From contig CP154795.1 of NCBI GenBank assembly GCA_039565995.1, positions 2,666,001 to 2,730,000 on the forward strand: a stretch of 64,000 bases of DNA, given 5' to 3'. Positions 14,985 to 23,994 of the stretch are shown here, piece after piece. Within the stretch, counting starts at the first letter, position 1. The number at the start of each line of letters is the position of its first letter. The notes under the pieces were generated by a model. That model ran no database searches. It was not told where the DNA came from and saw only the letters and a list, made by a program, of their open reading frames with translations. The position numbers and the translations under genes were made by a program. The stretch is from Propionibacteriaceae bacterium ZF39 (GTDB taxonomy: Bacteria; Actinomycetota; Actinomycetes; Propionibacteriales; Propionibacteriaceae).

Positions 14985-15461
14985 TCAGCCTTGTCTGTGG
15001 AGACTCTCATCATCCAGCGCGGACCGCTCGGACAGTCGCTGACGAGCCGTGGCTACCTGGCTGGTGGTCCGATGCAGCACGGATTCGAAGGAGGCCATCC
15101 GCGAGTCGATGAACAAGTCGGTTTCGCGACGAAGGTCGGCGCACTCCTGTTCGGTGTCCTGACGGAGCCGGTCGGCAATCTCACGGGCCTCCCGCACGAT
15201 CTCATGCTGGTCAGCCATGCGAGCGGCGTCGGCCCGGGCGGAGGCCAGAATGCGCTCCGCCTCGGCATCGCTGTTGGCGAGAAGGCCCTGGGCCCGGCCG
15301 AGCTCCTCGGGCAGGGCTGCCCGGATTCGGTCGATGAGTTCGAGCACCTCGGCCCGGTTGACCACGCACGAGGCAGACATGGGCACGCTCTTCGCCTGGC
15401 TGATGATCGTGCGGAGCTGGTCGAGGCCGTCCGCGGCCCCGGCAATGGGGTTGTCGGTCAT
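14985..15461 (-). CDS. Coiled-coil protein, DivIVA/ATP-synthase-b-like
   Basis: 158 residues, almost entirely helical with heptad-like Ala/Leu/Glu/Arg spacing (RAQGLLANSDAEAERILASARADAARMADQHEIV...). It resembles the extended helices of DivIVA-related or ATP synthase b-like actinobacterial proteins encoded beside coaD. The ATG giving MTDNPIAGAADG is preferred, because it overlaps the coaD stop by 4 bases and the longer frame has no family-like sequence. The role is probably cell-envelope or division related, but that is inference. Confidence 0.7.
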   Translation of the reverse strand: MTDNPIAGAADGLDQLRTIISQAKSVPMSASCVVNRAEVLELIDRIRAALPEELGRAQGLLANSDAEAERILASARADAARMADQHEIVREAREIADRLRQDTEQECADLRRETDLFIDSRMASFESVLHRTTSQVATARQRLSERSALDDESLHRQG

Positions 15462-15955
15462 GCTTCCTCCTTGAGCGCCGCTCGCTCGTCGAGCTTGCGA
15501 CGGATCCGATCGATCACGGGTGGGGGGACCAGCGCGCCGATGTCTCCTCCGAGCAGGGCCACTTCGCGAACAAGGCTGGACGAGACAAACGACCACTGCG
15601 CGGAGGTCGGCAGGAACATGGTGTCGACTCCGGAGAGGTGGGAATTCATCTGGGACATCTGAAGCTCGTAATCGAAGTCGGCGCCGAAGCGCAGTCCCTT
15701 GGCAATCACCCCGATGTCATGGGCGCGGCAGTAGTCCACGAGGAGGCCCTGGAAGAGCACCACTGACACGTTGGGCAGGTCAGCGACACATTCCCGGATC
15801 ATGTCGACCCGTTCATGGGGCTGGAACAAGCCGCTCTTGGACATGTTGTGACCCACCGCGACGATGACCTCGTCGAACATCTGTGAGGTCCTCGAGACGA
15901 TATCCAGATGGCCGAAGGTCACCGGATCGAAGGACCCTGGGCAGATGGCTTTCAT
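15458..15955 (-). CDS. coaD: Phosphopantetheine adenylyltransferase
   Basis: Fourth step of coenzyme A synthesis, transferring AMP from ATP to 4'-phosphopantetheine. At 165 residues it has the standard length. It shows the N-terminal PGSFDPVTFGHLDIV with the HxGH-type motif, and the C-terminal substrate loop WSFVSSSLVREVALLGGD. It overlaps rsmD by 4 bases upstream and the coiled-coil gene downstream. The rsmD-coaD pairing is conserved in many bacteria. Confidence 0.97.
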   Translation of the reverse strand: MKAICPGSFDPVTFGHLDIVSRTSQMFDEVIVAVGHNMSKSGLFQPHERVDMIRECVADLPNVSVVLFQGLLVDYCRAHDIGVIAKGLRFGADFDYELQMSQMNSHLSGVDTMFLPTSAQWSFVSSSLVREVALLGGDIGALVPPPVIDRIRRKLDERAALKEEA

Positions 15956-16524
15956 CGCGATTCCTCAAGCTCGGCGAAGTACAGCGTCGTCTCACCGTAG
16001 CGCCGTGACCAGTTCTGGACCACGGCGGCGGGCCAGACCGGCTCGGGACTGCGAGAAGACCGCTCCAGGACGATCAGGCCAGCTCCTGCGACCCAGTCGC
16101 CGGCGGCGAGTGCGGCGATCACGTCGTCGACTGCGTCGTCGCGGACGTCATACGGCGGATCGAGCCAGACGACATCGAACGCGCTCCCGCCAGCAGCGAC
16201 GAGTTGCTCGACGCGAGTCGCTCGAACCTCGACCCGCAGGCCGGTCGTGCGCGCGTTCGTGCGGATAAGTTCGGCTGTCTTCCGATCAGCTTCGACCAGC
16301 AGGACAGGATCCGCCCCCCGACTGGCTGCCTCGAGACCAACCGCGCCGGAGCCGGCGTACAGATCGAGAAACGAGAGTCCTTGCAGGCCCGTGTCGGTGC
16401 CGAACCAGGACTCGAGCGCCGAGAACAACGCCTCGCGAACGCGGTCCGTGGTCGGGCGGGTGCGGGAATGCGCCGGGGTGGACAGACGACGCCCCTTGGC
16501 ACTGCCGGCGATGATGCGGCTCAC
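15952..16524 (-). CDS. rsmD: 16S rRNA (guanine(966)-N(2))-methyltransferase
   Basis: 190-residue SAM-dependent methyltransferase modifying G966 of 16S rRNA. The SAM motif is FLDLYAGSGAVGLEAASRGA, and the catalytic motif IV is VWLDPPYD. The N-terminus MSRIIAGSAKGRRLSTPA is typical. The stop overlaps the coaD start. Confidence 0.95.
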   Translation of the reverse strand: MSRIIAGSAKGRRLSTPAHSRTRPTTDRVREALFSALESWFGTDTGLQGLSFLDLYAGSGAVGLEAASRGADPVLLVEADRKTAELIRTNARTTGLRVEVRATRVEQLVAAGGSAFDVVWLDPPYDVRDDAVDDVIAALAAGDWVAGAGLIVLERSSRSPEPVWPAAVVQNWSRRYGETTLYFAELEESR

Positions 16525-16630
16525 CGGTCACACGGTAGCGGGTCCCCCTCTGCGGGAGTTTCCGCACCGACATACGCTCGATCCGATGGAATGGTTCTGA
16601 TCCATCGCCTCGCACCCACGGAGGACTCCC

Positions 16631-17056
16631 ATGAACTCGACCCCCGACGCTGTGACCGAACTGTCCGAGAAGGAGGCCTGGGAGTTGCTGGCCACCCGAC
16701 CCGTGGGCAGGCTCGCCACGAGCGTCGCGCAGCAGCCCGACATCTTCCCGGTCAACTTCGTTCTCGACGACGACTGCATCGTGTTCCGCACAGCCCAGGG
16801 CAGCAAGCTGCTCGAACTGACCATCAACGAGCACGTCGCTTTCGAAGTGGACGACTGGGAGGTTGACCAGGGCGGTTGGAGTGTCGTGTGCCGTGGCACC
16901 GCAGAGGTGATCGAACACCGGGCCGATCTCGAGCGCGCCGAATCACTCGACCTCAGGCCCTGGGTGCAGACGATCAAGACTGTCTTCGTCAGGATTCGTG
17001 TCGAGGAGATCGTCGGCCGCAAATTTCGTTTCGGCGACCTCGAGGACAACGACTGA
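16631..17056 (+). CDS. Pyridoxamine 5'-phosphate oxidase family (FMN/F420-binding split barrel)
   Basis: 141 residues with the split beta-barrel pattern of PNPOx-like proteins: ELLATRPVGRLATSVAQQPDIFPVNFVLDDDCIVFRTAQGSKL at the N-terminus and FVRIRVEEIVGRKF at the end. In actinobacteria such proteins bind FMN, F420 or haem breakdown products and act in redox metabolism or stress. The substrate cannot be told. GGAGGACTCCC precedes the ATG. It converges on recG with three bases between stops. Confidence 0.8.
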   Translation: MNSTPDAVTELSEKEAWELLATRPVGRLATSVAQQPDIFPVNFVLDDDCIVFRTAQGSKLLELTINEHVAFEVDDWEVDQGGWSVVCRGTAEVIEHRADLERAESLDLRPWVQTIKTVFVRIRVEEIVGRKFRFGDLEDND

Positions 17057-17058
17057 GA

Positions 17059-19335
17059 TCAGGACCGTTCCAGCCATTCGGCCGCGGCCGCCTCTTCCAA
17101 CTGCCTGACCGCATCCGCCACCCCGGGATGGGCGAGGTCCGGATCCCGCACAACCCAGTCCTCGGCGATGGCTCGCGTCTGACGGATGAGTTCGATGTGG
17201 TCGAGCACGCGCAGGAGTTTGAGGCTGGAACGGATTCCGGCCTGCGCTGCCCCCATCACGTCGCCCTCGCGTCGTTGGGCCAGGTCGGCCTCGGCAAGTT
17301 CGAACCCGTCGCGGGTCGCAGCGACGGCCGCCAGGCGTTCGGCCGCGGGAGTCCCCGCGGAGGTCTTGGTCAGCAGCAGGCACAGCCCGGAGTGCTCCCC
17401 GCGGCCGATGCGGCCACGCAACTGGTGAAGCTGTGAAATGCCGAACCGGTCGGCGTCACTGATCACCATCACGGATGCGTTCGGCACATCCACTCCGACC
17501 TCGATGACGGTGGTCGAGACGAGGACATCGATGTCGCCCGCGGAGAAGCGGCGCATTACGTCCTCTTTCTCCTCGGGCGGCAGCTGGCCGTGCAGGTGCG
17601 CGACGCGCAGGCCCGCAAGGGGGCCACGGGTCAGTTCCTCGAAGAGGTCTGTCACATTTCGGGGCTCGATCTTGGCCGATTCCTCGTCGACGATGCGCGC
17701 CGCTTCACCTGACTTGTCGGACTTGTTGATCTGGGGGCAGACGATGAACGCCTGTCGACCGGCCCCGACCTCCTCGACAACGCGCTGCCAGGCTCGCCCG
17801 ACCCACCCCGGATTGGTCTGTTCGGCAACCAGGGTCGTGGTGACCTCACTGCGGCCGGCAGGCAGTTCGCGCAGAGTGGCCACTTCGAGATCACCGAAGA
17901 CGGTCATGGCGACAGTCCGCGGAATCGGGGTCGCCGTCATGACCAGGACATGCGGCCGGGCTTCCGCTTTGTCATTGAGCGCAGCTCGCTGTTCGACCCC
18001 GAAGCGATGCTGTTCGTCCACCACCACGAGGCCCAGATCGGCGAACCGCACCCGCTCGTTCAACAGCGCATGCGTGCCGACGATGATGCCCGCCTCCCCG
18101 GAGGCAATGCGCAACAGCGCCTGTCGTTTGTCGGGGAGGGTCATCGATCCGGTGAACAGGGTCACCCCGGTGCCGACACCGGCATCGAACAGACCACCGG
18201 CGTGCGCGAGCTCACCGAGTTGGCCGACGATGGTCCGGTAATGCTGTTGGGCGAGCACTTCGGTGGGGGCCAGGAGCACGGCCTGTCCCCCGCTGTCGAC
18301 CACGGCGAGCATTGCCCTGAGAGCCACCAGCGTCTTGCCGGATCCGACCTCGCCCTGGAGCAGGCGCTGCATGGGATGCCCCCGGGCCAGGTCCGCGAAA
18401 ATCTGCTCACTCACCTCCCGCTGCCCGCGCGTGAGCTCGAACGGGAGTCGTTCGTCGAAGGCGGCGAGAATGCCGGTCGCCGCGGGCGTACGCGGGACCG
18501 CAGGTTGGGCGAGGGCAGCCTGCTTCCGATACGCCATCGTGGCCAGAACCCCGAACGCCTCATCGAACACCAGACGCTGCCGCCCCAGCCAGGCTTCCAG
18601 CACGCTGCGCGGCTTGTGCACCCAGGCCAGCGCGGTCGCCAGCTCGGGAAGCTGCGACCCGGCGGCCGGCTCCTCGTCCAGACCAAGGTCTGCGCGAGCG
18701 AGCGCCACCACATCGACGGCGCCCACCACATCATCGGGCAGGGGGTCGGGCACCTTTCCGATGTGATCGAGCACGAGCCTCATCGTGGAGGCCACGGCCC
18801 AGGTGCGGAGCTTGGATGTCGCCGGATAGATGCCGATCAGTCCCGCCTCCGACGCGACCACAGCCAGATCCCGGTTCTTTTCCGCGCCGGCCACGAAATT
18901 ATTGTTCTCATCGAGCGTGAAGAAGTCGGGGTGAGTGAGCTGGGGCCGATTGCGGAACTGCCCGACCTTGCCGACGAACAGCGCTTTGGCTCCGACGTGA
19001 AGACGCTCCATCAGCAGGCCGGGCAACCAGCGGATGGTTTTCGGAGGGATGAAGAACGTCATGTCGAGCGTGGCCGTGCCGTCGCCGACAGTCACGGCCA
19101 ACCGCGAGTGGTGATTCTGCACCCGGAGGACATGAGCGATGAACGCCGCATCCTCACCGATGCGCAGATCAGCCAGATGGGAATCCTCGGCGCCACGCAG
19201 ATAGCGCCGCGGCACCAACCGGATGGCATCCCCCAGGGTCTGCACGCGCAGAGGCTCGAACAGCTTCGCCGTCCGCCCCCCGACCACCGAGTCGAGACGC
19301 TCCGCGAACACTCGATAGGCCTCCGTCTGCCACAT
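17059..19335 (-). CDS. recG: ATP-dependent DNA helicase RecG
   Basis: 758-residue superfamily 2 helicase that regresses stalled forks and processes branched DNA. An N-terminal wedge/OB domain (FIAHVLRVQNHHSRLAVTVGDGTATLDMTFF) is followed by motif I LLQGEVGSGKTLVALRA, and motif II VVDEQHRFG. Later come motif III MTATPIPRT, and motif VI QLRGRIGRGEHSGLC. Length and order are normal. It is divergent from the Ebo-like operon, with about 95 bases between. Confidence 0.97.
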   Translation of the reverse strand: MWQTEAYRVFAERLDSVVGGRTAKLFEPLRVQTLGDAIRLVPRRYLRGAEDSHLADLRIGEDAAFIAHVLRVQNHHSRLAVTVGDGTATLDMTFFIPPKTIRWLPGLLMERLHVGAKALFVGKVGQFRNRPQLTHPDFFTLDENNNFVAGAEKNRDLAVVASEAGLIGIYPATSKLRTWAVASTMRLVLDHIGKVPDPLPDDVVGAVDVVALARADLGLDEEPAAGSQLPELATALAWVHKPRSVLEAWLGRQRLVFDEAFGVLATMAYRKQAALAQPAVPRTPAATGILAAFDERLPFELTRGQREVSEQIFADLARGHPMQRLLQGEVGSGKTLVALRAMLAVVDSGGQAVLLAPTEVLAQQHYRTIVGQLGELAHAGGLFDAGVGTGVTLFTGSMTLPDKRQALLRIASGEAGIIVGTHALLNERVRFADLGLVVVDEQHRFGVEQRAALNDKAEARPHVLVMTATPIPRTVAMTVFGDLEVATLRELPAGRSEVTTTLVAEQTNPGWVGRAWQRVVEEVGAGRQAFIVCPQINKSDKSGEAARIVDEESAKIEPRNVTDLFEELTRGPLAGLRVAHLHGQLPPEEKEDVMRRFSAGDIDVLVSTTVIEVGVDVPNASVMVISDADRFGISQLHQLRGRIGRGEHSGLCLLLTKTSAGTPAAERLAAVAATRDGFELAEADLAQRREGDVMGAAQAGIRSSLKLLRVLDHIELIRQTRAIAEDWVVRDPDLAHPGVADAVRQLEEAAAAEWLERS

Positions 19336-19384
19336 GGGTTTACCTTAACCAGCCCCACCGACAGCCCTGCCGGACCGATCAGGG

Positions 19385-19431
19385 CCATTGCCCGAAGCGG
19401 GGTTACGCTGAAGCAGACAAGGAAGGTGGGC
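19385..19431 (+). promoter_or_regulatory. Promoter region and Shine-Dalgarno of the Ebo-like operon
   Basis: A weak -35-like TTGCCC and a -10-like GGTTACGCT lie about 17 bases apart. GGAAGG sits eight bases before the ATG at 19432. This is the only sizeable gap before the seven coupled genes, so the operon promoter should be here. Confidence 0.35.
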
Positions 19432-20667
19432 ATGGCACTCGCGGCGGACTTTGCAAACAACTCATCCGATCCGGGCGACCGCGCCCCGGGGCAGGTCGGC
19501 CTCTGGCTGGTCGGGGCGCGCGGATCGATCGGTGTCACAACGGCAGTCGGTCTGGCAGCCATCGCAGCCGGAGCCGCTGATCTGACCGGATGCGTCACCG
19601 CCTGCGAGGAACTGGCCGGCCTGCCACTCCTGGCCGCGGGTGACATCGTTCTGGGCGGCCACGACATCTCTGCCACCCCGGTGACCGCACGTGCGGAGCA
19701 GTTGGCAGTCAGCGGGATGCTGCCGACCGGGCTGGTCGAGCTCAGCGCGGACGCGTTGGAGGCGTTCGAGGCCTGGATCCGACCTGGTGTCACGGCGTTC
19801 GATGCTGGAGCCCAGGCGGCTGTCGTTGCCCGGCTTGTCGAGGACATCGAAGAATTCCGAGCCGCGCACGACCTGGCGCGCGTCATCGTCGTCGATGTCT
19901 CGTCGACCGAAGCGCTGCCGGAGGATCGCCCCGAACTCGACGATCCGGAGCTGCTGGAAGCCGCGCTGGGCGATTCGACGCGAAAGCCCCTGCCGCCCAG
20001 TGCGCTTTATGCCCTGGCCGCGATCAGGACCGGTTCGCCCCTGGCATGTTTCACTCCGTCGGCTTCGCTGGGCATCCCGGCCCTCCAGACGCTGGCCGCC
20101 GATGTCATCCCCTATGCGGGGCAGGACGGGAAGACCGGTCAGACACTGCTGCGGACGGCTCTCGCGCCCACGCTCGTGCGGCGCGGATTCCGGGTGCTGT
20201 CCTGGGCCGGCGCCAACGTCCTCGGCGGCGGCGACGGTGCGACGCTGGCCGATCCGGTCATGGTGCAGAGCAAGCTGCACAGCAAGAATCGTGGGCTGCG
20301 CGCCCTCATCGGTGAGCAGGCCGCCACGCCGTTGCACATCGACAACGTCCCCGATCTGGGCGACATCAAGACCGCGTGGGACCACGTCCATGCCGAGGGT
20401 TTCCTCGGGTCCCGGATCACGCTCCAGACGATCTGGACCGCGTACGACTCCATGCTGGCCGCTCCGCTGGTGATCGACCTGGTCCGGCTGCTCGATCTCG
20501 CGGACCGCACGGGCGTCCGGGGTCCGATCGGCGAACTCGGCTTCTTCTTCAAGGATCCCTGGGGTTCCGACCTGCACGACTATGCCCTGCAGGCTCAGGC
20601 GCTCTATTCCTGGGCACACGAACGTGCGGCGGCTGACCGTCCCTCGCTGGCGGAGCTGGCCACATGA
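19432..20667 (+). CDS. Inositol-3-phosphate-synthase-family cyclase (Ebo-like operon)
   Basis: 411 residues. An N-terminal Rossmann motif LVGARGSIGVTTAVGL binds NAD. The catalytic region has GKTGQTLLRTAL and the Lys pair in QSKLHSKNRGL, equivalent to the lysines of myo-inositol-1-phosphate synthase. It therefore probably cyclises a hexose phosphate to an inositol phosphate by internal oxidation, aldol and reduction. It differs from the canonical actinobacterial Ino1 and is the divergent type I associate with Ebo clusters. It overlaps ubiA by 4 bases. Role inferred: supplying a cyclitol building block for the pathway. Confidence 0.82.
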   Translation: MALAADFANNSSDPGDRAPGQVGLWLVGARGSIGVTTAVGLAAIAAGAADLTGCVTACEELAGLPLLAAGDIVLGGHDISATPVTARAEQLAVSGMLPTGLVELSADALEAFEAWIRPGVTAFDAGAQAAVVARLVEDIEEFRAAHDLARVIVVDVSSTEALPEDRPELDDPELLEAALGDSTRKPLPPSALYALAAIRTGSPLACFTPSASLGIPALQTLAADVIPYAGQDGKTGQTLLRTALAPTLVRRGFRVLSWAGANVLGGGDGATLADPVMVQSKLHSKNRGLRALIGEQAATPLHIDNVPDLGDIKTAWDHVHAEGFLGSRITLQTIWTAYDSMLAAPLVIDLVRLLDLADRTGVRGPIGELGFFFKDPWGSDLHDYALQAQALYSWAHERAAADRPSLAELAT

Positions 20668-21539
20668 AAACCGCTGACGTGCTCGAGCTGCTGAGGGCCC
20701 CGGCCGCGTTCAGTGCGGTGGGCGACCCGTTGGCCGGGGCGTACGCCGCAGGGCCGGTGGGAACCCGACAGCTGTTGTTGCCGGTGGCTTCGGTGCTGAT
20801 CTACGCCGGCGGAATGGGGCTCAACGACTGGTCCGACCGCGAACTCGACGCCGAGGAACGTCCCGAGCGCCCGATCCCGTCGGGTCGGGTCACGCCCGAG
20901 CAGGCACTGACGATCAGCGCCGGGCTCCTCGGCGGCGGTGTCCTCTGGGCGGCGCTCGTCGGAGGTCGTTCCGGCGCCCTGCGCGCGACCCTGCTGGCCG
21001 GCACCGTGGTCGCGTACGACACGGTCGCCAAGGACACCTCCTTCGGCTCCTGGGTCATGGCCGCGTGCCGGAGCCTCAACGTGCTGCTCGGAGCGTCCTC
21101 CCTGCCAGCTGCGCTTGCTCCCGCCCTGACGATCGGTGCCCACACCGTCGCCGTCACGGAGCTGTCGCGCAGGGAGGTCACCGGCGCAGACCGCTCGCTG
21201 CCCGAAGGCGTACGCATCGCGGTCGCCGGGGTGTCGGGCGCTGCCGTGCTGGGAGGTCGCAACCATCCGCGCCCGCTGCGCACAGTCCTCGGTCGCGTGG
21301 CCGCTGCCGCCTCCACCTATCGCTACCTCGACAAGGCCATCCCCCCGCTGAGCCGCGCCATCGAACGGCCCGGTGCCGACCGGATCCGCGACGCGGTGCG
21401 GGCCAATCTCGGAGCCCTCATCCCGCTGCAGGCAGCGTTGATCGCCCGCACCGGCAATCTGGTGCCGGCCGCGGCCGTGGCCTCGCTCGAGTTGGCCCAG
21501 CGGCAGGTGATCCGCCGGCTACGCGGCGACACGACATGA
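20664..21539 (+). CDS. UbiA-family prenyltransferase (EboC-like)
   Basis: 291-residue intramembrane prenyltransferase. The first Asp-rich motif is LNDWSDRELDAEERPERPIPSGRV, whose ERP.RPIPSG run is characteristic of UbiA proteins. The second is YDTVAKD. Around seven to nine hydrophobic segments span the protein. In Ebo clusters this enzyme (EboC) is proposed to attach a polyprenyl or geranylgeranyl chain to a polar head group. Both borders are 4-base overlaps with neighbours, so it is strictly co-translated with the cyclase and the TIM-barrel gene. Confidence 0.87.
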   Translation: MKTADVLELLRAPAAFSAVGDPLAGAYAAGPVGTRQLLLPVASVLIYAGGMGLNDWSDRELDAEERPERPIPSGRVTPEQALTISAGLLGGGVLWAALVGGRSGALRATLLAGTVVAYDTVAKDTSFGSWVMAACRSLNVLLGASSLPAALAPALTIGAHTVAVTELSRREVTGADRSLPEGVRIAVAGVSGAAVLGGRNHPRPLRTVLGRVAAAASTYRYLDKAIPPLSRAIERPGADRIRDAVRANLGALIPLQAALIARTGNLVPAAAVASLELAQRQVIRRLRGDTT

Positions 21540-22456
21540 GCGCCCCGCAACCGGCCATCGCGGCTGCACCTTTCTCCGTCGGCTACGGGACCAACGGCTT
21601 CGCCGATCATTCGCTGGACGATGCCGTGCAGGTGCTGCGTCATTTCGGGTACGCCGGCCTGGGCCTCACTCTGGGGTTTCAGCATCTCGATCCGTTCGCA
21701 CCCGATCATCACCAGCAGGCCGACCGGGTCAGGGAACTCATCGGTGACTGGCCGCTGGTGATCGAGACCGGTACGCGGTTCCTGCTCGATCCCTTCGTCA
21801 AACACCGTCCGACCCTGGTCGACGAGCACGCCACAGCCCGGCTGGACTTCCTGGCCGCTGCGATCGGGATAGCCGCCCGCACGCAGGCCGACTGTGTGTC
21901 CCTGTGGTCCGGGACGGTCCCCGCGGGCGATGATCCGGGGCGTTGCTGGGACCGGCTCGTCGACCGGATGCAGCGCGTGACCGAGCAGGCCGCCGCCGCG
22001 GGCGTACGCCTGGCCTTCGAGCCCGAACCCGGCATGCTCGTCGAAACCGTGGCCGACGCGTTCGAACTTCGCGAACGCCTCGGCAACCCCGAAGTCCTCG
22101 GCATCACCGTCGACCTGGGGCACTGTGTCGCGGTCGAACCCGACGGGGTGGTCGGGGCGCTGCGTCAGGCGGGCCGTCTCCTGCGCAACGTGCAGGTCGA
22201 TGACATGCTCCCCGGCATCCATGAACACCTCGAGCTCGGGACCGGTGAGCTCGATCTGGTGGCGGCGCTGCGGACGCTGGTGGAGATCGACTACACGGGT
22301 TTGATCGCCCTGGAGTTGCCGCGCCATTCCCACGATGCGCCCGGGCTGGCAGCCAGGTCGATGGCTGCGCTCGATGAAGCCTGGCTCCGGGTGGAGCAAC
22401 ACGAAAAAGTGTCGGAGCCGGCCGCCAGACTGGCCCAAGAACGGAGGCAGCCATGA
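21536..22456 (+). CDS. Sugar phosphate isomerase/epimerase-like TIM barrel
   Basis: 306 residues of the AP-endonuclease-2/xylose-isomerase-like TIM-barrel family. Recognisable strands are LAFEPEPGMLVE, GITVDLGHCVAVEP, NVQVDDMLPGIHEHLELGTGELDL and LIALELPRHSHDAP. Together these supply the Glu, Asp, His and Glu metal ligands seen in such enzymes. It probably isomerises a sugar or cyclitol phosphate. The ATG overlaps the ubiA stop and the stop overlaps the EboA gene. Confidence 0.8.
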   Translation: MSAPQPAIAAAPFSVGYGTNGFADHSLDDAVQVLRHFGYAGLGLTLGFQHLDPFAPDHHQQADRVRELIGDWPLVIETGTRFLLDPFVKHRPTLVDEHATARLDFLAAAIGIAARTQADCVSLWSGTVPAGDDPGRCWDRLVDRMQRVTEQAAAAGVRLAFEPEPGMLVETVADAFELRERLGNPEVLGITVDLGHCVAVEPDGVVGALRQAGRLLRNVQVDDMLPGIHEHLELGTGELDLVAALRTLVEIDYTGLIALELPRHSHDAPGLAARSMAALDEAWLRVEQHEKVSEPAARLAQERRQP

Positions 22457-23088
22457 CCAACCCCACCACCGATTGGCTCGAGCAGGTCGCAGCCGAGATC
22501 GCGGAGGATCCCACCCGGATCGTTCGACACTTCCCGGCCGTCGGCCGCAAGGTCGGCCGTGAGCCCCTGCTCGAGGACGACCCCCAGGCTCTCCGGGGCT
22601 CCATCGACGACGTGGCCAGGGCCCGCCTGGTCGAGGCACTCATCGACAACGTGGATGCGGCCACCGCCGCCCGCGTCCTGACCGATCTCTATCGCCACGG
22701 CGACGACGCCGAGCGCCGCGGCGTCCTGCGGGGACTGTCGGCTGTCGATGCCGACTCGGCGGTCCGCACCGCCGACGACGAGACGACGCTGGCGAAAGCC
22801 GGGATCGCCCTCGTGAACGACGCGCTTCGCACCAACGACCCGCGCCTGGTCGCGGCGGCCATGGGCGACTTCTCCGCGCGTCACCTGCCGGCCGTGGAGT
22901 GGCGGGGCGGCGTGCTCAAGTGCCTGTTCATGCAGATCCCGCTGGGCGCGGTCTCTGCGCTCGAGGACCGTCGCGACGCCGAGCTGAAGGTGCAGGCCCA
23001 GAACCTGGCCGACGAGCGCCGGGCAGCGGGCCGCGTCCTCTCCCCCGATCTCACTGCCCTGATCAACGACCAGCCGATCCCGGCCTGA
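22453..23088 (+). CDS. EboA-like protein
   Basis: 211 residues, helical, of the EboA type. Features are an N-terminal FPAVGRKVGREPL, then ARLVEALIDNVDAATAARVLTDLYRHGDDAERRGVLRGLSAV, DALRTNDPRLVAAAMGDFSARHLPAVEWRGGVLKCLFMQIPL, and a C-terminal helix ending near RRAAGRVLSPDL. The biochemical role of EboA is not established. It is the family marker that identifies this operon as Ebo-like, together with the UbiA, TatD-like and EboE genes. Confidence 0.85.
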   Translation: MTNPTTDWLEQVAAEIAEDPTRIVRHFPAVGRKVGREPLLEDDPQALRGSIDDVARARLVEALIDNVDAATAARVLTDLYRHGDDAERRGVLRGLSAVDADSAVRTADDETTLAKAGIALVNDALRTNDPRLVAAAMGDFSARHLPAVEWRGGVLKCLFMQIPLGAVSALEDRRDAELKVQAQNLADERRAAGRVLSPDLTALINDQPIPA

Positions 23089-23115
23089 CCGACGAGACGA
23101 CGAAGGAGTCTTCAC

Positions 23116-23994
23116 ATGCGCATCTTCGATCCGCACATCCATATGTCCTCCCGGACGACCAACGACTATGAAGCGATGTTTGCTGCAGGCGTCCGTGCCC
23201 TCGTCGAGCCGGCGTTCTGGCTCGGCCAGCCGCGGACGTCGGTGGAGTCGTTCGTGGACTATTTCGACTCGATCATCGGGTGGGAGCGATTCCGCGCGTT
23301 GCAGTTCGGGATCCGCCACCACGCCACGATCGCGTTGAACCCCAAGGAGGCCAATGACGAGCGCTGTCGGGGCGTCCTCGAGGTGATGCCGCGCTATCTC
23401 AACAAGGACGGCGTCGTGGCCGTGGGCGAGGTGGGCTATGACAACATCACGCCCGAAGAGGACGAAGTGTTCTCGGCCCAGCTCGAGATGGCCAAGGAGT
23501 TCGAGCTCCCGGTCATGGTGCATACGCCCCACCGGGACAAGCTGAAGGGCACCGATCGGACGCTGGATGTCGTGCGCGAGGCGGGCCTGGAGCCGGGCAT
23601 GGTCGTGGTCGACCACCTCAACGAGGTGACCCTAGCCCCGGTGAAGGAAGCCGGGTGCTGGATGGGCTTCTCGGTCTATCCCGACACCAAGATGGACGAG
23701 GACCGCATGGTCGAGATCCTGAAGCAGATCGGCACCGATCGCGTCATGGTGAACTCGGCCGCCGACTGGGGCCGCTCGGATCCTCTGAAGACGCTCAAGA
23801 CCGGCAACGCGATGCTCGCCGCCGGGTTCAGCGCCGACGACGTCGACAAGGTCCTCTGGCGCAACCCCGTCGAGTTCTATGGCCAGAGCGGTCGACTGAA
23901 CCTCGACCCGGTCCCCGGGTTCGAGGACGCAGCTCCCGCCCCGGGCAGTGACACCTTCGAAGGCAACTCCATCCTGCGGGGTCCGCGGTCTTGA
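23116..23994 (+). CDS. TatD-family metal-dependent hydrolase (EboB-like)
   Basis: 292 residues of the amidohydrolase/TatD superfamily. The metal motif is FDPHIHMSSR at the N-terminus, with GVVAVGEVGYDNITPEE, LPVMVHTPHRDK, VVVDHLNE and the C-terminal catalytic region VNSAADWGRSDPLKT. The Ebo version differs from DNA-processing TatD by its longer insert and is encoded next to EboA. GAAGGAG precedes the ATG, and it is the only gene of the operon with a gap (27 bases) before it. Confidence 0.87.
   Translation: MRIFDPHIHMSSRTTNDYEAMFAAGVRALVEPAFWLGQPRTSVESFVDYFDSIIGWERFRALQFGIRHHATIALNPKEANDERCRGVLEVMPRYLNKDGVVAVGEVGYDNITPEEDEVFSAQLEMAKEFELPVMVHTPHRDKLKGTDRTLDVVREAGLEPGMVVVDHLNEVTLAPVKEAGCWMGFSVYPDTKMDEDRMVEILKQIGTDRVMVNSAADWGRSDPLKTLKTGNAMLAAGFSADDVDKVLWRNPVEFYGQSGRLNLDPVPGFEDAAPAPGSDTFEGNSILRGPRS

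Noticed and set aside
13252-15042. 596-codon plus-strand frame over the repeat gene
   Set aside because: Repetitive Cys/Ser/Pro/Trp-rich translation with no start context; the minus frame has a signal peptide and a regular octapeptide repeat.
17950-19431. Upstream extension of the cyclase frame through the recG region
   Set aside because: The extension is antisense to recG; family sequence begins at the ATG at 19432, which has a ribosome-binding site.
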